A stretch of DNA of 9,110 nucleotides from Candidatus Zixiibacteriota bacterium (GTDB lineage Bacteria; Zixibacteria; MSB-5A5; GN15; JACZUZ01), in the NCBI GenBank assembly GCA_022572905.1, contig JACZUZ010000047.1, forward strand, positions 1 through 9,110, given 5' to 3'. The position numbers were made by a program, and so were the translations under genes. Positions 1 through 7,457 of this stretch are shown piece after piece; position 1 is the stretch's first letter; every line of letters begins with the position of its first letter. The notes beneath the pieces are model-generated. The model made no database searches. It had not been told where the DNA came from and saw only the letters and a program-made list of their open reading frames with translations.

Positions 1-299
1 GTCGCATACCTTACTCTACGTCCCACAAATTCATCGATACCTGGGGACTGCTTAATCTTGAATTGGCGCACGGAAAATTTGATCCGGAGCGGGAGCTACG
101 AAGATTCCCGGATTATTTTGTCTTAGTGGGGTACATAGAATTTCCAAACAAACTCCAATTACGCTTCTGGCGTGAACAACAAATTGCCTACACTGAGAAT
201 TTCCACTTTGAATACACTATGATTGAGACTTTTGGGCCTCCGGAGGGTTATCCATACTCACCCGGTTATTATTACCTGATTTTCAAAAAAAATTCATAG
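1..299 (+). CDS. C-terminal fragment of a probable membrane glycosyltransferase-type protein (5' end outside window)
   Basis: The frame is open from the left edge to a TAG at 297-299, giving about 98 residues, so this is the tail of a longer gene. A TTG at 63 could be called as a start, but in-frame coding continues upstream of it (PYSTSHKFIDTWGLLNLELA), so a start there is unlikely. The order 'IDTWGL...LAHGK...FPDYFVLVGY...YYYLIFKK' resembles the C-terminal extracytoplasmic part of large polytopic GT39/GT-C-like membrane proteins. In those, an Asp-x-x-Gly-Leu segment followed by Ala-His/Arg precedes a compact domain ending in a Tyr-rich strand. No membrane segment remains in the visible part, so the family is an inference from this tail. 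The next gene is an O-acyltransferase, which fits a surface-glycan context. It could equally be an unrelated envelope protein. Confidence 0.6.
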   Translation, partial: RIPYSTSHKFIDTWGLLNLELAHGKFDPERELRRFPDYFVLVGYIEFPNKLQLRFWREQQIAYTENFHFEYTMIETFGPPEGYPYSPGYYYLIFKKNS

Positions 300-443
300 C
301 GCTTTCGCGCATCAGCGGGTGGCATGACGCTTTCCGATGAAATCGGCCTTTCCGAAAAGTGGATAATGCCATCCGCGAGGATACCGATATTGTATCCATA
401 GACATCGCTCAACGGCCAGAGGGCTGGTACGCTGGAAATACCC

Positions 444-1580
444 ATGTCAGATGCAAAATTGAAAATAAACAGCCTGACCGGAATAAGGGCTTTCGCGGCT
501 CTTTGGGTCGTTGTATTTCATTTTCGCTCGAACGCTGGGATTGGAGGCTCAATTGATTACAACTGGTTCGCCTTCCGTGGGTATTGGGGCGTTGACATTT
601 TCTTTGTCCTGAGCGGTTTTATCCTGGCCTATATTTATTCCAAAGAATTTTCTTCGGATACGTTTTCGCCGACAGCGTATAAGAAGTTTCTCATTCGACG
701 TATTGCGCGAATATACCCTCTCCATCTGGCTACTTTTCTTGTCTTCGTAGGATTCCTTCTAACTGGATACTGGAGCGGCCACGCGCTTGTTATTGAAAAC
801 CGTTGCACTCTGCCTGGGGTTGGTTACAATCTACTGCTTATTCACGGCTGGGGATTTACCGATCGACTGACTTGGAATTATCCGGCCTGGTCGATTAGTT
901 CGGAGTGGTTCGCTTACTTGTTTCTATTTTATTTCTCAACACGAATCCTGCGTCACATTAAATTGTGGCTGGGGTGGACGATTGTTGGGGCCAGCTGGCT
1001 CTTACTCTGTCTCTCAGCGAATCATATAAGCGGAACCATAAACAGCTTTACGTTCGAATCCATACTGCGCATAGTTCCTGAATTTATGGCGGGATGTTTT
1101 CTTTATCGCCTTTTGCAATCCGGATTTGGCGAGAAATGGACGAACGCAGGAACAATTTTTGGCTTGGTATCAATTGCTATCTTATCACAGATGGGAGATA
1201 GATGGGAGATTCTACTTCTGCCTTGTATTTGTATCCTGATAGCTTCGCTTTATCAGGGCGGAAGTTTGGGAAATGCGATGTTCTCCAGCAAGCCGATAGT
1301 TTTTTTGGGAGAGATTTCTTATTCAATTTATCTCGTTCACCCCATTGTCCAGATAGTCGGAAATCAAATCGTCGGTGGAATGAATTTGGCTCCATCCCCG
1401 TTAACCGGCTGGATCGTACTTGGAATTGAATTGAGCGCGGTTGTAGCTCTGGCCTCGGGTGGTTATTTTTACGTCGAAAGGCCCCTACGCAGGTGGCTGA
1501 TTGCGCGACTGGATTCGCGTACTCGAACGGAGCAAAGAACAGCAATCCCGTCATTTGAGTCAGCGCATTCTGCGAGATAA
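444..1580 (+). CDS. Acyltransferase-3 family membrane O-acyltransferase (OafA/YrhL-like)
   Basis: This 378-residue polytopic inner-membrane protein is predicted to transfer an acyl group (often acetyl) to a sugar of a surface polysaccharide, lipid or other envelope glycan. Family hallmarks appear in order. R15 and H26 form the Arg-x10-His motif of the first membrane helix. GVDIFFVLSGF is at 49-59, RR-x-x-RIYPLH at 85-94, WSISSEW at 149-155, SYSIYLVH at 292-299 and VERPLR at 344-349. The remainder is strongly hydrophobic and length is typical for the stand-alone domain, with no SGNH extension. The ATG at 444 puts R15 at the usual distance from the N-terminus; an in-frame TAG at 399-401 limits any extension. 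No good Shine-Dalgarno is visible. It follows the glycosyltransferase-like fragment by 144 bp and precedes the exporter genes by 76 bp. The acyl donor and acceptor cannot be read from the sequence. Confidence 0.93.
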   Translation: MSDAKLKINSLTGIRAFAALWVVVFHFRSNAGIGGSIDYNWFAFRGYWGVDIFFVLSGFILAYIYSKEFSSDTFSPTAYKKFLIRRIARIYPLHLATFLVFVGFLLTGYWSGHALVIENRCTLPGVGYNLLLIHGWGFTDRLTWNYPAWSISSEWFAYLFLFYFSTRILRHIKLWLGWTIVGASWLLLCLSANHISGTINSFTFESILRIVPEFMAGCFLYRLLQSGFGEKWTNAGTIFGLVSIAILSQMGDRWEILLLPCICILIASLYQGGSLGNAMFSSKPIVFLGEISYSIYLVHPIVQIVGNQIVGGMNLAPSPLTGWIVLGIELSAVVALASGGYFYVERPLRRWLIARLDSRTRTEQRTAIPSFESAHSAR

Positions 1581-1656
1581 ATCCGCAAAGCGATACTCGA
1601 AATTTCGATTCATCTTGAGCTTGCGAAGAAGCGCCAACCGATCTACCTTCGCCATT

Positions 1657-2643
1657 ATGAGAAATCTAACCCCAAAACTACTGATCCAAAAACCAGTGAC
1701 CCAAATACTGGGACTTATAATTGTCATCGCCACAATGTTCTCATGCGCAAAAAATAACGACGAGCTCCTTCTTTCCGGCGTACTCGAAACGGACGACCAC
1801 GATCTTATGGCGCCATTTTCGGCTGAGCTGACCGAAATCAGAGTAGAGGAGGGCGATAACGTACGCGCGGGTGATACTCTGGCGGTTCTGGATACCATTG
1901 TAGCGGGAGCAAAGCGCCGTTCGGCGCTGGCGGCGGTAAAGCGGGCGGAGGCGAACTTATCTAATTTGGAAGCGGGAAGCGACAAAGAGAAAATACTGGC
2001 GGCTGAATCTCGCCTGCAAAGTTCAGTTGCAACACTGGAGCAAGCCAAACGCGACCTTGATCGTACCGAGAAGCTTCACGCCGAGGAACTAATCGGTGAC
2101 CAATCTCTCGAATTGTCGCAGCTGAAACTGCAAACCGCCCGGTCCGCCAAACAAATCGTCAGCGAGGAACTGGCTGATCTCAAACGGGGCGCTAGAGTTC
2201 ATGAGCTATTAGCGGCCGAGGCGGCGCTATCGCAGTCTGAGGCCGAGTTGTCTGCGCTCAAGAAACAACTCGATGACGCATTCCTGATAGCCAATGCTGA
2301 CGGCATAGTGCATTTGCTTCCATACCAGATTGGTGAGTTGGTTCCCGCTGGGCGGAGTGTGGTGACTATTCATTCGCTCGCAGATCTGTGGATCAGGATT
2401 TTTATTCCGGAGGACAAACTCAATAGAGTTAGTCTGGGCGACAATTTGAATTTTTCGGTGGACGCGCATCCCGACATGAGCTTTCAAGCGCTGGTAACGC
2501 ATATTTCCTCTTCAGCTGAGTTCACACCGCGTAATGTGCAAACCCAGGATCAACGATTGAATCTGGTGTTCGCTGTCAAACTGGTGGTGATATCCGGGAC
2601 AAGCGAACTCCGCGCCGGGATGCCAGCGGATTTCCATTTGTAA
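1657..2643 (+). CDS. HlyD/YbhG-like membrane fusion (periplasmic adaptor) protein of an ABC exporter, probable lipoprotein
   Basis: This 328-residue periplasmic adaptor would bridge the inner-membrane ABC transporter below to an outer-membrane channel. A hydrophobic N-terminal segment (about 13-29) ends in a near-lipobox, TMFSC, with Cys30, suggesting a lipid-anchored protein; the box is not canonical. A biotinyl-lipoyl half-domain follows (GVLETDDHDLMAPFSAELTE, then VEEGDNVRAGDTLAVLD). Residues 85-207 form a long Ala/Glu/Lys-rich coiled-coil hairpin. The second lipoyl half includes DGIVHLLPYQIGELVPAG, and a beta-barrel part runs to the C-terminus. The C-terminal pattern AEFTPRNVQTQDQR and the ending LRAGMPADFHL are characteristic of YbhG-type adaptors. 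The frame is open back to 1501, overlapping the acyltransferase, but that extension is Arg-rich and would bury the export signal, so ATG 1657 is preferred. No clear Shine-Dalgarno is visible. The stop lies 12 bp before the ATPase. Confidence 0.9.
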   Translation: MRNLTPKLLIQKPVTQILGLIIVIATMFSCAKNNDELLLSGVLETDDHDLMAPFSAELTEIRVEEGDNVRAGDTLAVLDTIVAGAKRRSALAAVKRAEANLSNLEAGSDKEKILAAESRLQSSVATLEQAKRDLDRTEKLHAEELIGDQSLELSQLKLQTARSAKQIVSEELADLKRGARVHELLAAEAALSQSEAELSALKKQLDDAFLIANADGIVHLLPYQIGELVPAGRSVVTIHSLADLWIRIFIPEDKLNRVSLGDNLNFSVDAHPDMSFQALVTHISSSAEFTPRNVQTQDQRLNLVFAVKLVVISGTSELRAGMPADFHL

Positions 2644-2655
2644 CACACGAGCGCC

Positions 2656-3642
2656 ATGCACTTTCTCGAAGCACAGAATAACGCCAGCCCGGACATTGAA
2701 TTTGTCATAGAAGTCGAAGGGCTATCGAAGCGCTATGGTGATATCCTAGCCGTCGACAATATTGAATTTAACATAAAAAAGGGAGAGGTCTTCGGTTTTC
2801 TGGGGCCAAACGGTTCCGGCAAGACAACCACGATACGAATGTTGTGCGGAATTTTACAGCCTACCAGCGGAACCGGACGGACGGTGGGTTTCGATATTTC
2901 AACGCAAAGCGAGCGAATCAAGGAGCATATCGGGTATATGTCTCAAAAGTTCTCTCTTTATGATGATCTGACAGTTATCGAGAACCTTCGATTTTACGCC
3001 GGGTTGCATTCTATCCCGAAAAGTGTCAGAGAGAATCGCATTGCTCAAGTTCTTGAACGCGCTGGTCTGCAAGATAGGCGTCTCCAGCGGGCTGGAAGTC
3101 TTTCGGGCGGCTGGAAACAGCGTGTGGCGCTCGTCTGTTCAATGGTGCATCAGCCCAAAGTTGTATTCCTGGACGAGCCTACGGCCGGAGTTGACCCGGT
3201 TTCACGCAGGCGATTCTGGGAAATGATCTATCGCTCCGCTGAAGAGGGGTCGACGTTCTTGGTGACCACTCATTATATGGATGAGGCCGAACGCTTTGAT
3301 AGATTGGTTTTCATAGACAAGGGCAAGCTGATTGCGCAGGGAACGCCTGAATTCATAAAGCGCACGGAGTTCCGCCACAAACTGTGGGAAATTAAATGCC
3401 AGCCATTATCGACCGCAGAGGAAGTTTTACGACATTCCCCGGATGTTATCGAAACATCTTTGCAAGGAGTCACCATTCATGTCGCAACGTCTTTGCAGTT
3501 CTCAGATGTCGATTCTCTCGTCGGCGCTTTAACTCGCGGCGGAGTTAAGGTAGAGTCAATTCATGAGACGGTTCCGTCACTGGAGGATGTCTTCATTAGT
3601 CTGGCGGCTGGAAATAACGAGCACACAGGGGAGTTAACGTAA
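2656..3642 (+). CDS. ABC exporter ATP-binding subunit (ABC-2/drug-efflux type, YbhF/CcmA-like)
   Basis: This 328-residue cytoplasmic ATPase would power the permease encoded immediately downstream. All nucleotide-binding elements are intact: Walker A GPNGSGKTT (50-58), Q-loop Gln97 in YMSQ, signature LSGGWKQR (149-156), Walker B VVFLDEP with catalytic Glu174, D-loop AGVD (177-180) and switch His206 in TTHYMDEAE. The signature has Trp where Gln or Met is more usual (LSGGW), a variant also seen in this subfamily. After about residue 230 comes a roughly 95-residue C-terminal domain ending in 'VPSLEDVFISLAAG', typical of the drug-resistance ABC ATPase (DrrA/CcmA) group. E. coli YbhF carries two ATPase domains in one chain, whereas this protein has one, so it should work as a homodimer. 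The gene starts 12 bp after the adaptor and ends 1 bp before the permease ATG. The substrate is unknown. Confidence 0.95.
   Translation: MHFLEAQNNASPDIEFVIEVEGLSKRYGDILAVDNIEFNIKKGEVFGFLGPNGSGKTTTIRMLCGILQPTSGTGRTVGFDISTQSERIKEHIGYMSQKFSLYDDLTVIENLRFYAGLHSIPKSVRENRIAQVLERAGLQDRRLQRAGSLSGGWKQRVALVCSMVHQPKVVFLDEPTAGVDPVSRRRFWEMIYRSAEEGSTFLVTTHYMDEAERFDRLVFIDKGKLIAQGTPEFIKRTEFRHKLWEIKCQPLSTAEEVLRHSPDVIETSLQGVTIHVATSLQFSDVDSLVGALTRGGVKVESIHETVPSLEDVFISLAAGNNEHTGELT
3627..3633 (+). promoter_or_regulatory. Ribosome binding site of the ABC permease gene
   Basis: AGGGGAG lies inside the last codons of the ATPase gene, 10 nt before the ATG at 3644. It supports that start and suggests translational coupling with the ATPase, whose stop is at 3640-3642. 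Confidence 0.7.
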
Positions 3643-3643
3643 G

Positions 3644-4768
3644 ATGTTCCGCTGGTCACGATTTTCGGCAATAGCCTACAAGGAATTTATCCACATGCGA
3701 AGAGACAGACTGAGCTTCGCCGTGATGCTGGGCATCCCAATATTACAAGTAACGGTGTTTGGTTTCGCGATCAACACAACCGTGGACCATATTCCTCTTG
3801 TAGTTTGCGATCTTTCCAACTCGAAAGAGGGAAGGGACTTCGCGCAAAGATTGGTCAATACGTCCTATTTTGATTTGGTAGGCTGGGTTGACAGTTATAA
3901 GAGCGCGAAATCATATATAGATCATGAAAAAGCCAAGGCCGCCGCGCTGATTCCGGAAAATTTCCCTAGAGATCTTCGCCGCGGAGAGGCGCAAGTTGGT
4001 GTTCTGGTAGATGCGTCGGATCCTCTTCTGGCCAGCTCTGCGCTTTCGACAGTGGCTCAGGTTGGATTGATCATGAATATCGAAATTATGGAGGAATCCG
4101 GTGGAGGAGCCGGGCTTAGCTCTCCGGCCATTGATGTTCGCACTCGGGCGTTGTACAATCCCGATTTGCGTTCGGCTGTTTATATTGTCCCGGGCCTGAT
4201 CGGAGTAATTCTTACTATGACAATGGTGCTTATTACTTCAGTGGCGATTGTCCGAGAACGCGAGCACGGAGCGCTTGAGGCGCTAATTACCACACCTGTT
4301 TCCAAGATTGAACTTATGTCCGGCAAGATTTTACCCTATGTTGTCGTTGGTTATGTACAAATGACGCTGGTTTTAATGGTGGCTTGGTTGATGTTTGATA
4401 TCACGCCGCAAGGCAATATCGCTTTTCTTTATTCAGTGGGGTTTTTGTTCATTGTGGCCAGTTTGGGAGTTGGGATGGTTATTTCCACCATAGCCAAAAC
4501 ACAAATTCAAGCCATGCAGATGTCGTTTTTCTTTTTCTTGCCCAACATACTTCTCTCGGGATTCATGTTTCCTATTTCCTCTATGCCGGAAATAATTCAG
4601 AAATTCTCACAAATTTTACCACTTACGTATTTCTTGGTTTTCCTCAGGGGGGTATTGCTCAAAGGAACCGGACCCGCAGAATTGTGGCCTTATATCTGGC
4701 CTCTTCTGATCTTCGCCCCCGCTATTGTGACCGTGGGTGTTCTCAAATTCTCGAAGAAATTGACATAA
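3644..4768 (+). CDS. ABC-2 type exporter permease (YbhS/YbhR-like)
   Basis: This 374-residue inner-membrane permease pairs with the upstream ATPase and adaptor. The N-terminus (AYKEFIHMRRDRLSF) is the usual cytoplasmic amphipathic entry of the ABC2_membrane_3 family. Membrane helix 1 is at about 23-43. A large extracytoplasmic domain of about 130 residues follows (45-175), a trait of YbhS/YbhR permeases that work with an adaptor. Five further hydrophobic segments lie at about 180-203, 230-252, 258-283, 290-312 and 349-367. The family motif REREHGALEALITTPVSK with ELMSGKILPY (204-232) forms the cytoplasmic coupling region between helices 2 and 3. A good ribosome binding site precedes the ATG, which is 1 bp after the ATPase stop. 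Related operons frequently carry two such permeases; only one is here and the next gene is convergent, so this subunit probably forms a homodimer. No terminator hairpin is evident in the 20 bp after the stop. Confidence 0.93.
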   Translation: MFRWSRFSAIAYKEFIHMRRDRLSFAVMLGIPILQVTVFGFAINTTVDHIPLVVCDLSNSKEGRDFAQRLVNTSYFDLVGWVDSYKSAKSYIDHEKAKAAALIPENFPRDLRRGEAQVGVLVDASDPLLASSALSTVAQVGLIMNIEIMEESGGGAGLSSPAIDVRTRALYNPDLRSAVYIVPGLIGVILTMTMVLITSVAIVREREHGALEALITTPVSKIELMSGKILPYVVVGYVQMTLVLMVAWLMFDITPQGNIAFLYSVGFLFIVASLGVGMVISTIAKTQIQAMQMSFFFFLPNILLSGFMFPISSMPEIIQKFSQILPLTYFLVFLRGVLLKGTGPAELWPYIWPLLIFAPAIVTVGVLKFSKKLT

Positions 4769-4788
4769 ATCTATTCTCGGATATCCCG

Positions 4789-6378
4789 CTAGCTACCCCT
4801 AGTACCGCAAACTGGTGCGACGCCGTCCTGGAAGACAAACTTCACTATATAAGTCGCGTCGCCAATATTTATGTCGTTGCTGCCGTCCGCGTCGCCTTCG
4901 TCCAGACACACGGGCGTCTGCCCATTTGTAAAGACATATTTCACTATATGTATGGCGTCACCGATATTGACTTCGCCTTCCCCATCGGAGTCTCCAGCTA
5001 TTGCGCAACAACCACAGGCTGGTTCAATCGCTCCTACTTGCTGACCGCATAAACTTCTTGACTGGGCGCACGGAGAATTTCCCTGGATGGAGAGGTCATT
5101 ACTACTTGTATCACAAAATAACGGGTCTTGTGAGAAGTTGTCATTCGAATCGAGTTGATCTGCAATGAACTCCACCCAATCTCCATCGTCATTGCCGTAT
5201 ATATCACAACAAAGCAGGGTCGGCACACTTAATGAACTAAGCCTTGATATGGAATTACCAGATTCGCTAAAAGAAATGATACATTTTTCAATGGTCGGAT
5301 ATGCGTTGGATAGGCAGATGGCGCCACCCAAGCCGGTAAAAGTCATGTATTCAGACGCGGAGTTAGCGAAAAAAGTGCAAGAGGTAAGTGAGGGGCTGCA
5401 TTGGGTAAAGTAAGCAGCGCCGCCAATTCCAGGTCCGGACTGAAACTCTGGAGAGGTAGCCACATTTCGCGTAAATACGCATTCAGTTAATGTTAAGGTA
5501 GTGATTTCGCAGTAGATAGCGCCACGTTGGCCAGGAGCCAAGAGATTAACAAGAGCGACACCATTAGCAAGGTTGCTTTCAAAGACACAGCTTTGAAAAG
5601 AAGCGGTGGAATTATGCAAGAAGAGCGCCCCACCTGCCCCTCCTGCATTCCACGAGAAACTGCAATCGCTAAGAGTTAGGGAAGAAGAGCCGATACACGC
5701 TATTGCTCCGCCTCCCCCGGAAAACGTGAACCCTGCAACATGGCGAGGGCCAGTCTGATTGGCTGTAAACGAGCAACCGAGCATAGTCAACTGGCTTGAG
5801 TAATCACATACTAGCGCTCCACCGGCATGTGCGAAATTTGAATCAAATACACAATTCTCAAATATGGCGAATGAGTTATTGCATACAACAGCGCCGCCAG
5901 CAGCTAACGTGAATTCATTGCCAACGAGTTCAAAGTGACATTTATTTCTGACAAACCTGCAATTAGAAATTTTGGGTGATGCGGTGTCGCATAGAATAGC
6001 GGCGCCGCTGCCATCAACCACCAACCCTCCCCGAATCGTAAAACCCTCAAGCTTTGTTGTTGAGTCTTCGCCAGTATGGAAAAGGAAGGCGCGATGTGGC
6101 GAAAGAGTATCACCCTGACAGTCAATAATGGTAAAATCTGGTCCTGATTCGGATTTCACGGTAATTTGTTTACCTCCAAAATCCATGTCACGGTTTCCGA
6201 TACCCGTGTAGACACCAGCGGCGACAAGAACAGTGTCGCCATTAAAAGCGCTGTCAATCCCTTCCTGAATCGTAGGCTGATCTATTGGTACATTTATTGT
6301 GGCCGCGGTCGCCGTTGATAACACGAGGGCGCAGAAGAGGACGAATGTAACAGTGTGCCTGCTGACTGAATAACGCAT
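4789..6378 (-). CDS. Secreted right-handed beta-helix protein with chlamydial Pmp-like FxxN/GGA repeats and C-terminal dockerin pair
   Basis: From ATG 6378 this is 529 residues; an in-frame GTG at 6393 would add five. No strong ribosome binding site distinguishes them, though a weak GAAAG lies 8 nt before the ATG. A Sec signal peptide (basic MRYSVSRH, hydrophobic core, ending near STATA-ATINVP) comes first. The fold opens with PTIQEGIDSAFNGDTVLVAAG, the standard entry of a pectin-lyase-like beta-helix. From about 125 to 360, rungs carry seven FxxN motifs (near 142, 178, 204, 241, 266, 302 and 336) alternating with GGA-type motifs (mostly GGA followed by I, L, V or A), mostly with a Cys beside each. 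This is the pattern of chlamydial polymorphic membrane proteins. Two dockerin-like calcium loops follow (about 462-524). No pectate-lyase active site was recognised, so a binding, adhesive or structural role is more likely than an enzymatic one. It lies 35 bp after the gene above and is probably cotranscribed with it. Confidence 0.88.
   Translation of the reverse strand: MRYSVSRHTVTFVLFCALVLSTATAATINVPIDQPTIQEGIDSAFNGDTVLVAAGVYTGIGNRDMDFGGKQITVKSESGPDFTIIDCQGDTLSPHRAFLFHTGEDSTTKLEGFTIRGGLVVDGSGAAILCDTASPKISNCRFVRNKCHFELVGNEFTLAAGGAVVCNNSFAIFENCVFDSNFAHAGGALVCDYSSQLTMLGCSFTANQTGPRHVAGFTFSGGGGAIACIGSSSLTLSDCSFSWNAGGAGGALFLHNSTASFQSCVFESNLANGVALVNLLAPGQRGAIYCEITTLTLTECVFTRNVATSPEFQSGPGIGGAAYFTQCSPSLTSCTFFANSASEYMTFTGLGGAICLSNAYPTIEKCIISFSESGNSISRLSSLSVPTLLCCDIYGNDDGDWVEFIADQLDSNDNFSQDPLFCDTSSNDLSIQGNSPCAQSRSLCGQQVGAIEPACGCCAIAGDSDGEGEVNIGDAIHIVKYVFTNGQTPVCLDEGDADGSNDINIGDATYIVKFVFQDGVAPVCGTRGS
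4807..4995 (-). repeat. Tandem dockerin-like repeat pair (two 30-residue units) at the end of the beta-helix gene
   Basis: Unit 1 (4906-4995) contains GDSDGEGEVNIGDAIHIVKY and unit 2 (4807-4896) contains GDADGSNDINIGDATYIVKF. They are separated by three codons, and 18 of 30 aligned residues are identical. Each has the Asp-x-Asp-Gly...Asn-x-x-Asp calcium-loop spacing of a dockerin F-hand, followed by a short hydrophobic helix and a PVC ending. In known systems dockerins bind cohesin domains. No cohesin is encoded in this window. Confidence 0.8.
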
Positions 6379-6413
6379 TGAATGAACTTTCACAGAACGT
6401 TTTGGATTGACAC

Positions 6414-7457
6414 TTACTTAAGTAGCATCATCTTTCGCTTTGACGTGTATTCTCCAGCCTGAAGTTTGTAGAAATAGACTCCCGACGCATAATCCGATGC
6501 GTTCCAATTTACTTCTACCTGACCCGGATCCGACTTACTTGAAAACTGTTCAACGACCTGCCCCATTACATTGTAAATTGTCAACTTCCATTCAGCTTGA
6601 ACCGGCAGCTCAAAGGAGATCCTCGTGGTTGGATTAAACGGGTTAGGAAAATTCTGGTGAAGCGCGAATTCTCGCGGTGTCGGAGATGCATCTTTAAACC
6701 CGCCGCCGGGTAAAGGGCCTCCTTCAGGATAGGGGTACACTCCCATGTCATTTCGGCTGCCGTCCGGATCGTTGTAGAGAGGATCAGGATCGCCTGCATC
6801 AATGCAAGGTGAGAACGGCGCCCACAAACCGAATTGGCCGAAAAACTTTGGATCAGCGCTTATAGCGCCTATGCCTGAGTCAGTGACGTTGTGATAATTA
6901 GATGCGTTGTTCCACAGATCATTGTATGACAAATCCGGATGGAATAAAGGCTTAATAACAGCAGTGTTCCAATCGATCCCGTATGTGCCAGACCCGACAA
7001 TAATCGTGTTCTTGATGATTGGAGGAACTGTAGACCGATCCATAATTCCACTGCCTGAACAGTTAACAATCGTATTATTTATGATTGTGGCCGCTGAGCC
7101 ACCAGTACTGCCCTGAGTGACCCCTTCAAGCGTGATAGCGCCATCAACCGTGGTCACTTGATCAATAAGAAGATTTCTTCGAATCGTTGGGGCCGAATTA
7201 CGACAGAGAATTGCTATGGATCCTCCTTCCATCCTGAATCCCTCAATGCTGGCATGGAAGGATTCGCCGTTCTCAAAAGTTACCAGCGTGACACCTGCTG
7301 AGCCTATGAGCTTTGTCTTTGTGGCGCCATGAATAGACTTTACAGTTATAAGCTTTCCTTGAAAGTTTATGGATTCTGTGTATGTCCCACTGTCCACCAG
7401 AATCAGAGAGCCGTTAGGTACAGAGTTGATAGCAGTTTGAATGGTAGAGTACTGTTG
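6414..7457 (-). CDS. Beta-helix plus T9SS sorting-domain half of a frameshifted subtilase gene
   Basis: The frame is open from 7466 to the TAA at 6414-6416. The first in-frame start codon, GTG 7397, is not credible: it has no ribosome binding site, it lacks a signal peptide, and homologous coding precedes it (QYSTIQTAINSVPNGSLILV is the beta-helix entry motif). The half encodes a right-handed beta-helix of about 190 residues. A linker with SPCIDAGDPDPLYNDPDG and SRNDMGVYPYP follows, as seen after many beta-helices in FCB candidate phyla. The last 84 residues (nt 6417-6668) are a T9SS type A C-terminal sorting domain: FALHQNFPNPFNPTT, then LTIYNVMGQVV, then WNASDYASGVYFYKLQAGEY, ending KMMLLK. 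T9SS cargo also needs an N-terminal Sec signal, supplied only by the protease half upstream. This is therefore read as the 3' part of one gene spanning 6414-9003. Confidence 0.85.
   Translation of the reverse strand, partial: QQYSTIQTAINSVPNGSLILVDSGTYTESINFQGKLITVKSIHGATKTKLIGSAGVTLVTFENGESFHASIEGFRMEGGSIAILCRNSAPTIRRNLLIDQVTTVDGAITLEGVTQGSTGGSAATIINNTIVNCSGSGIMDRSTVPPIIKNTIIVGSGTYGIDWNTAVIKPLFHPDLSYNDLWNNASNYHNVTDSGIGAISADPKFFGQFGLWAPFSPCIDAGDPDPLYNDPDGSRNDMGVYPYPEGGPLPGGGFKDASPTPREFALHQNFPNPFNPTTRISFELPVQAEWKLTIYNVMGQVVEQFSSKSDPGQVEVNWNASDYASGVYFYKLQAGEYTSKRKMMLLK

Noticed and set aside
334..346. Perfect small hairpin CCGAT-GAA-ATCGG in the gap before the acyltransferase
   Set aside because: The stem is only 5 bp and is followed by CCTTTCC rather than a T-run. 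It is too weak to call a terminator or regulatory element.
1501..1656. N-terminal extension of the adaptor protein starting inside the acyltransferase gene
   Set aside because: The extra 52 residues are Arg/Ser-rich, overlap the acyltransferase end in another frame and would hide the hydrophobic export signal that starts properly at ATG 1657.
4906..4995. Dockerin unit as a genuine EF-hand calcium sensor
   Set aside because: The 12-residue loop is followed by a short helix and repeated once at a protein C-terminus, with no entering helix. This is dockerin organisation, not a paired EF-hand.
5165..5413. 82-residue plus-strand open frame inside the beta-helix gene
   Set aside because: It is antisense to strongly supported repeat coding, with no ribosome binding site and no recognisable motif.
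6391..6393. GTG as the start of the dockerin-bearing beta-helix protein
   Set aside because: It adds only five residues and has no Shine-Dalgarno. ATG 6378 gives a cleaner signal peptide. The choice does not change the annotation.
7397..7397. GTG as an independent start of the beta-helix/T9SS half
   Set aside because: It has no ribosome binding site and no signal peptide, and the beta-helix entry motif lies upstream of it. It is better explained as part of the frameshifted gene.
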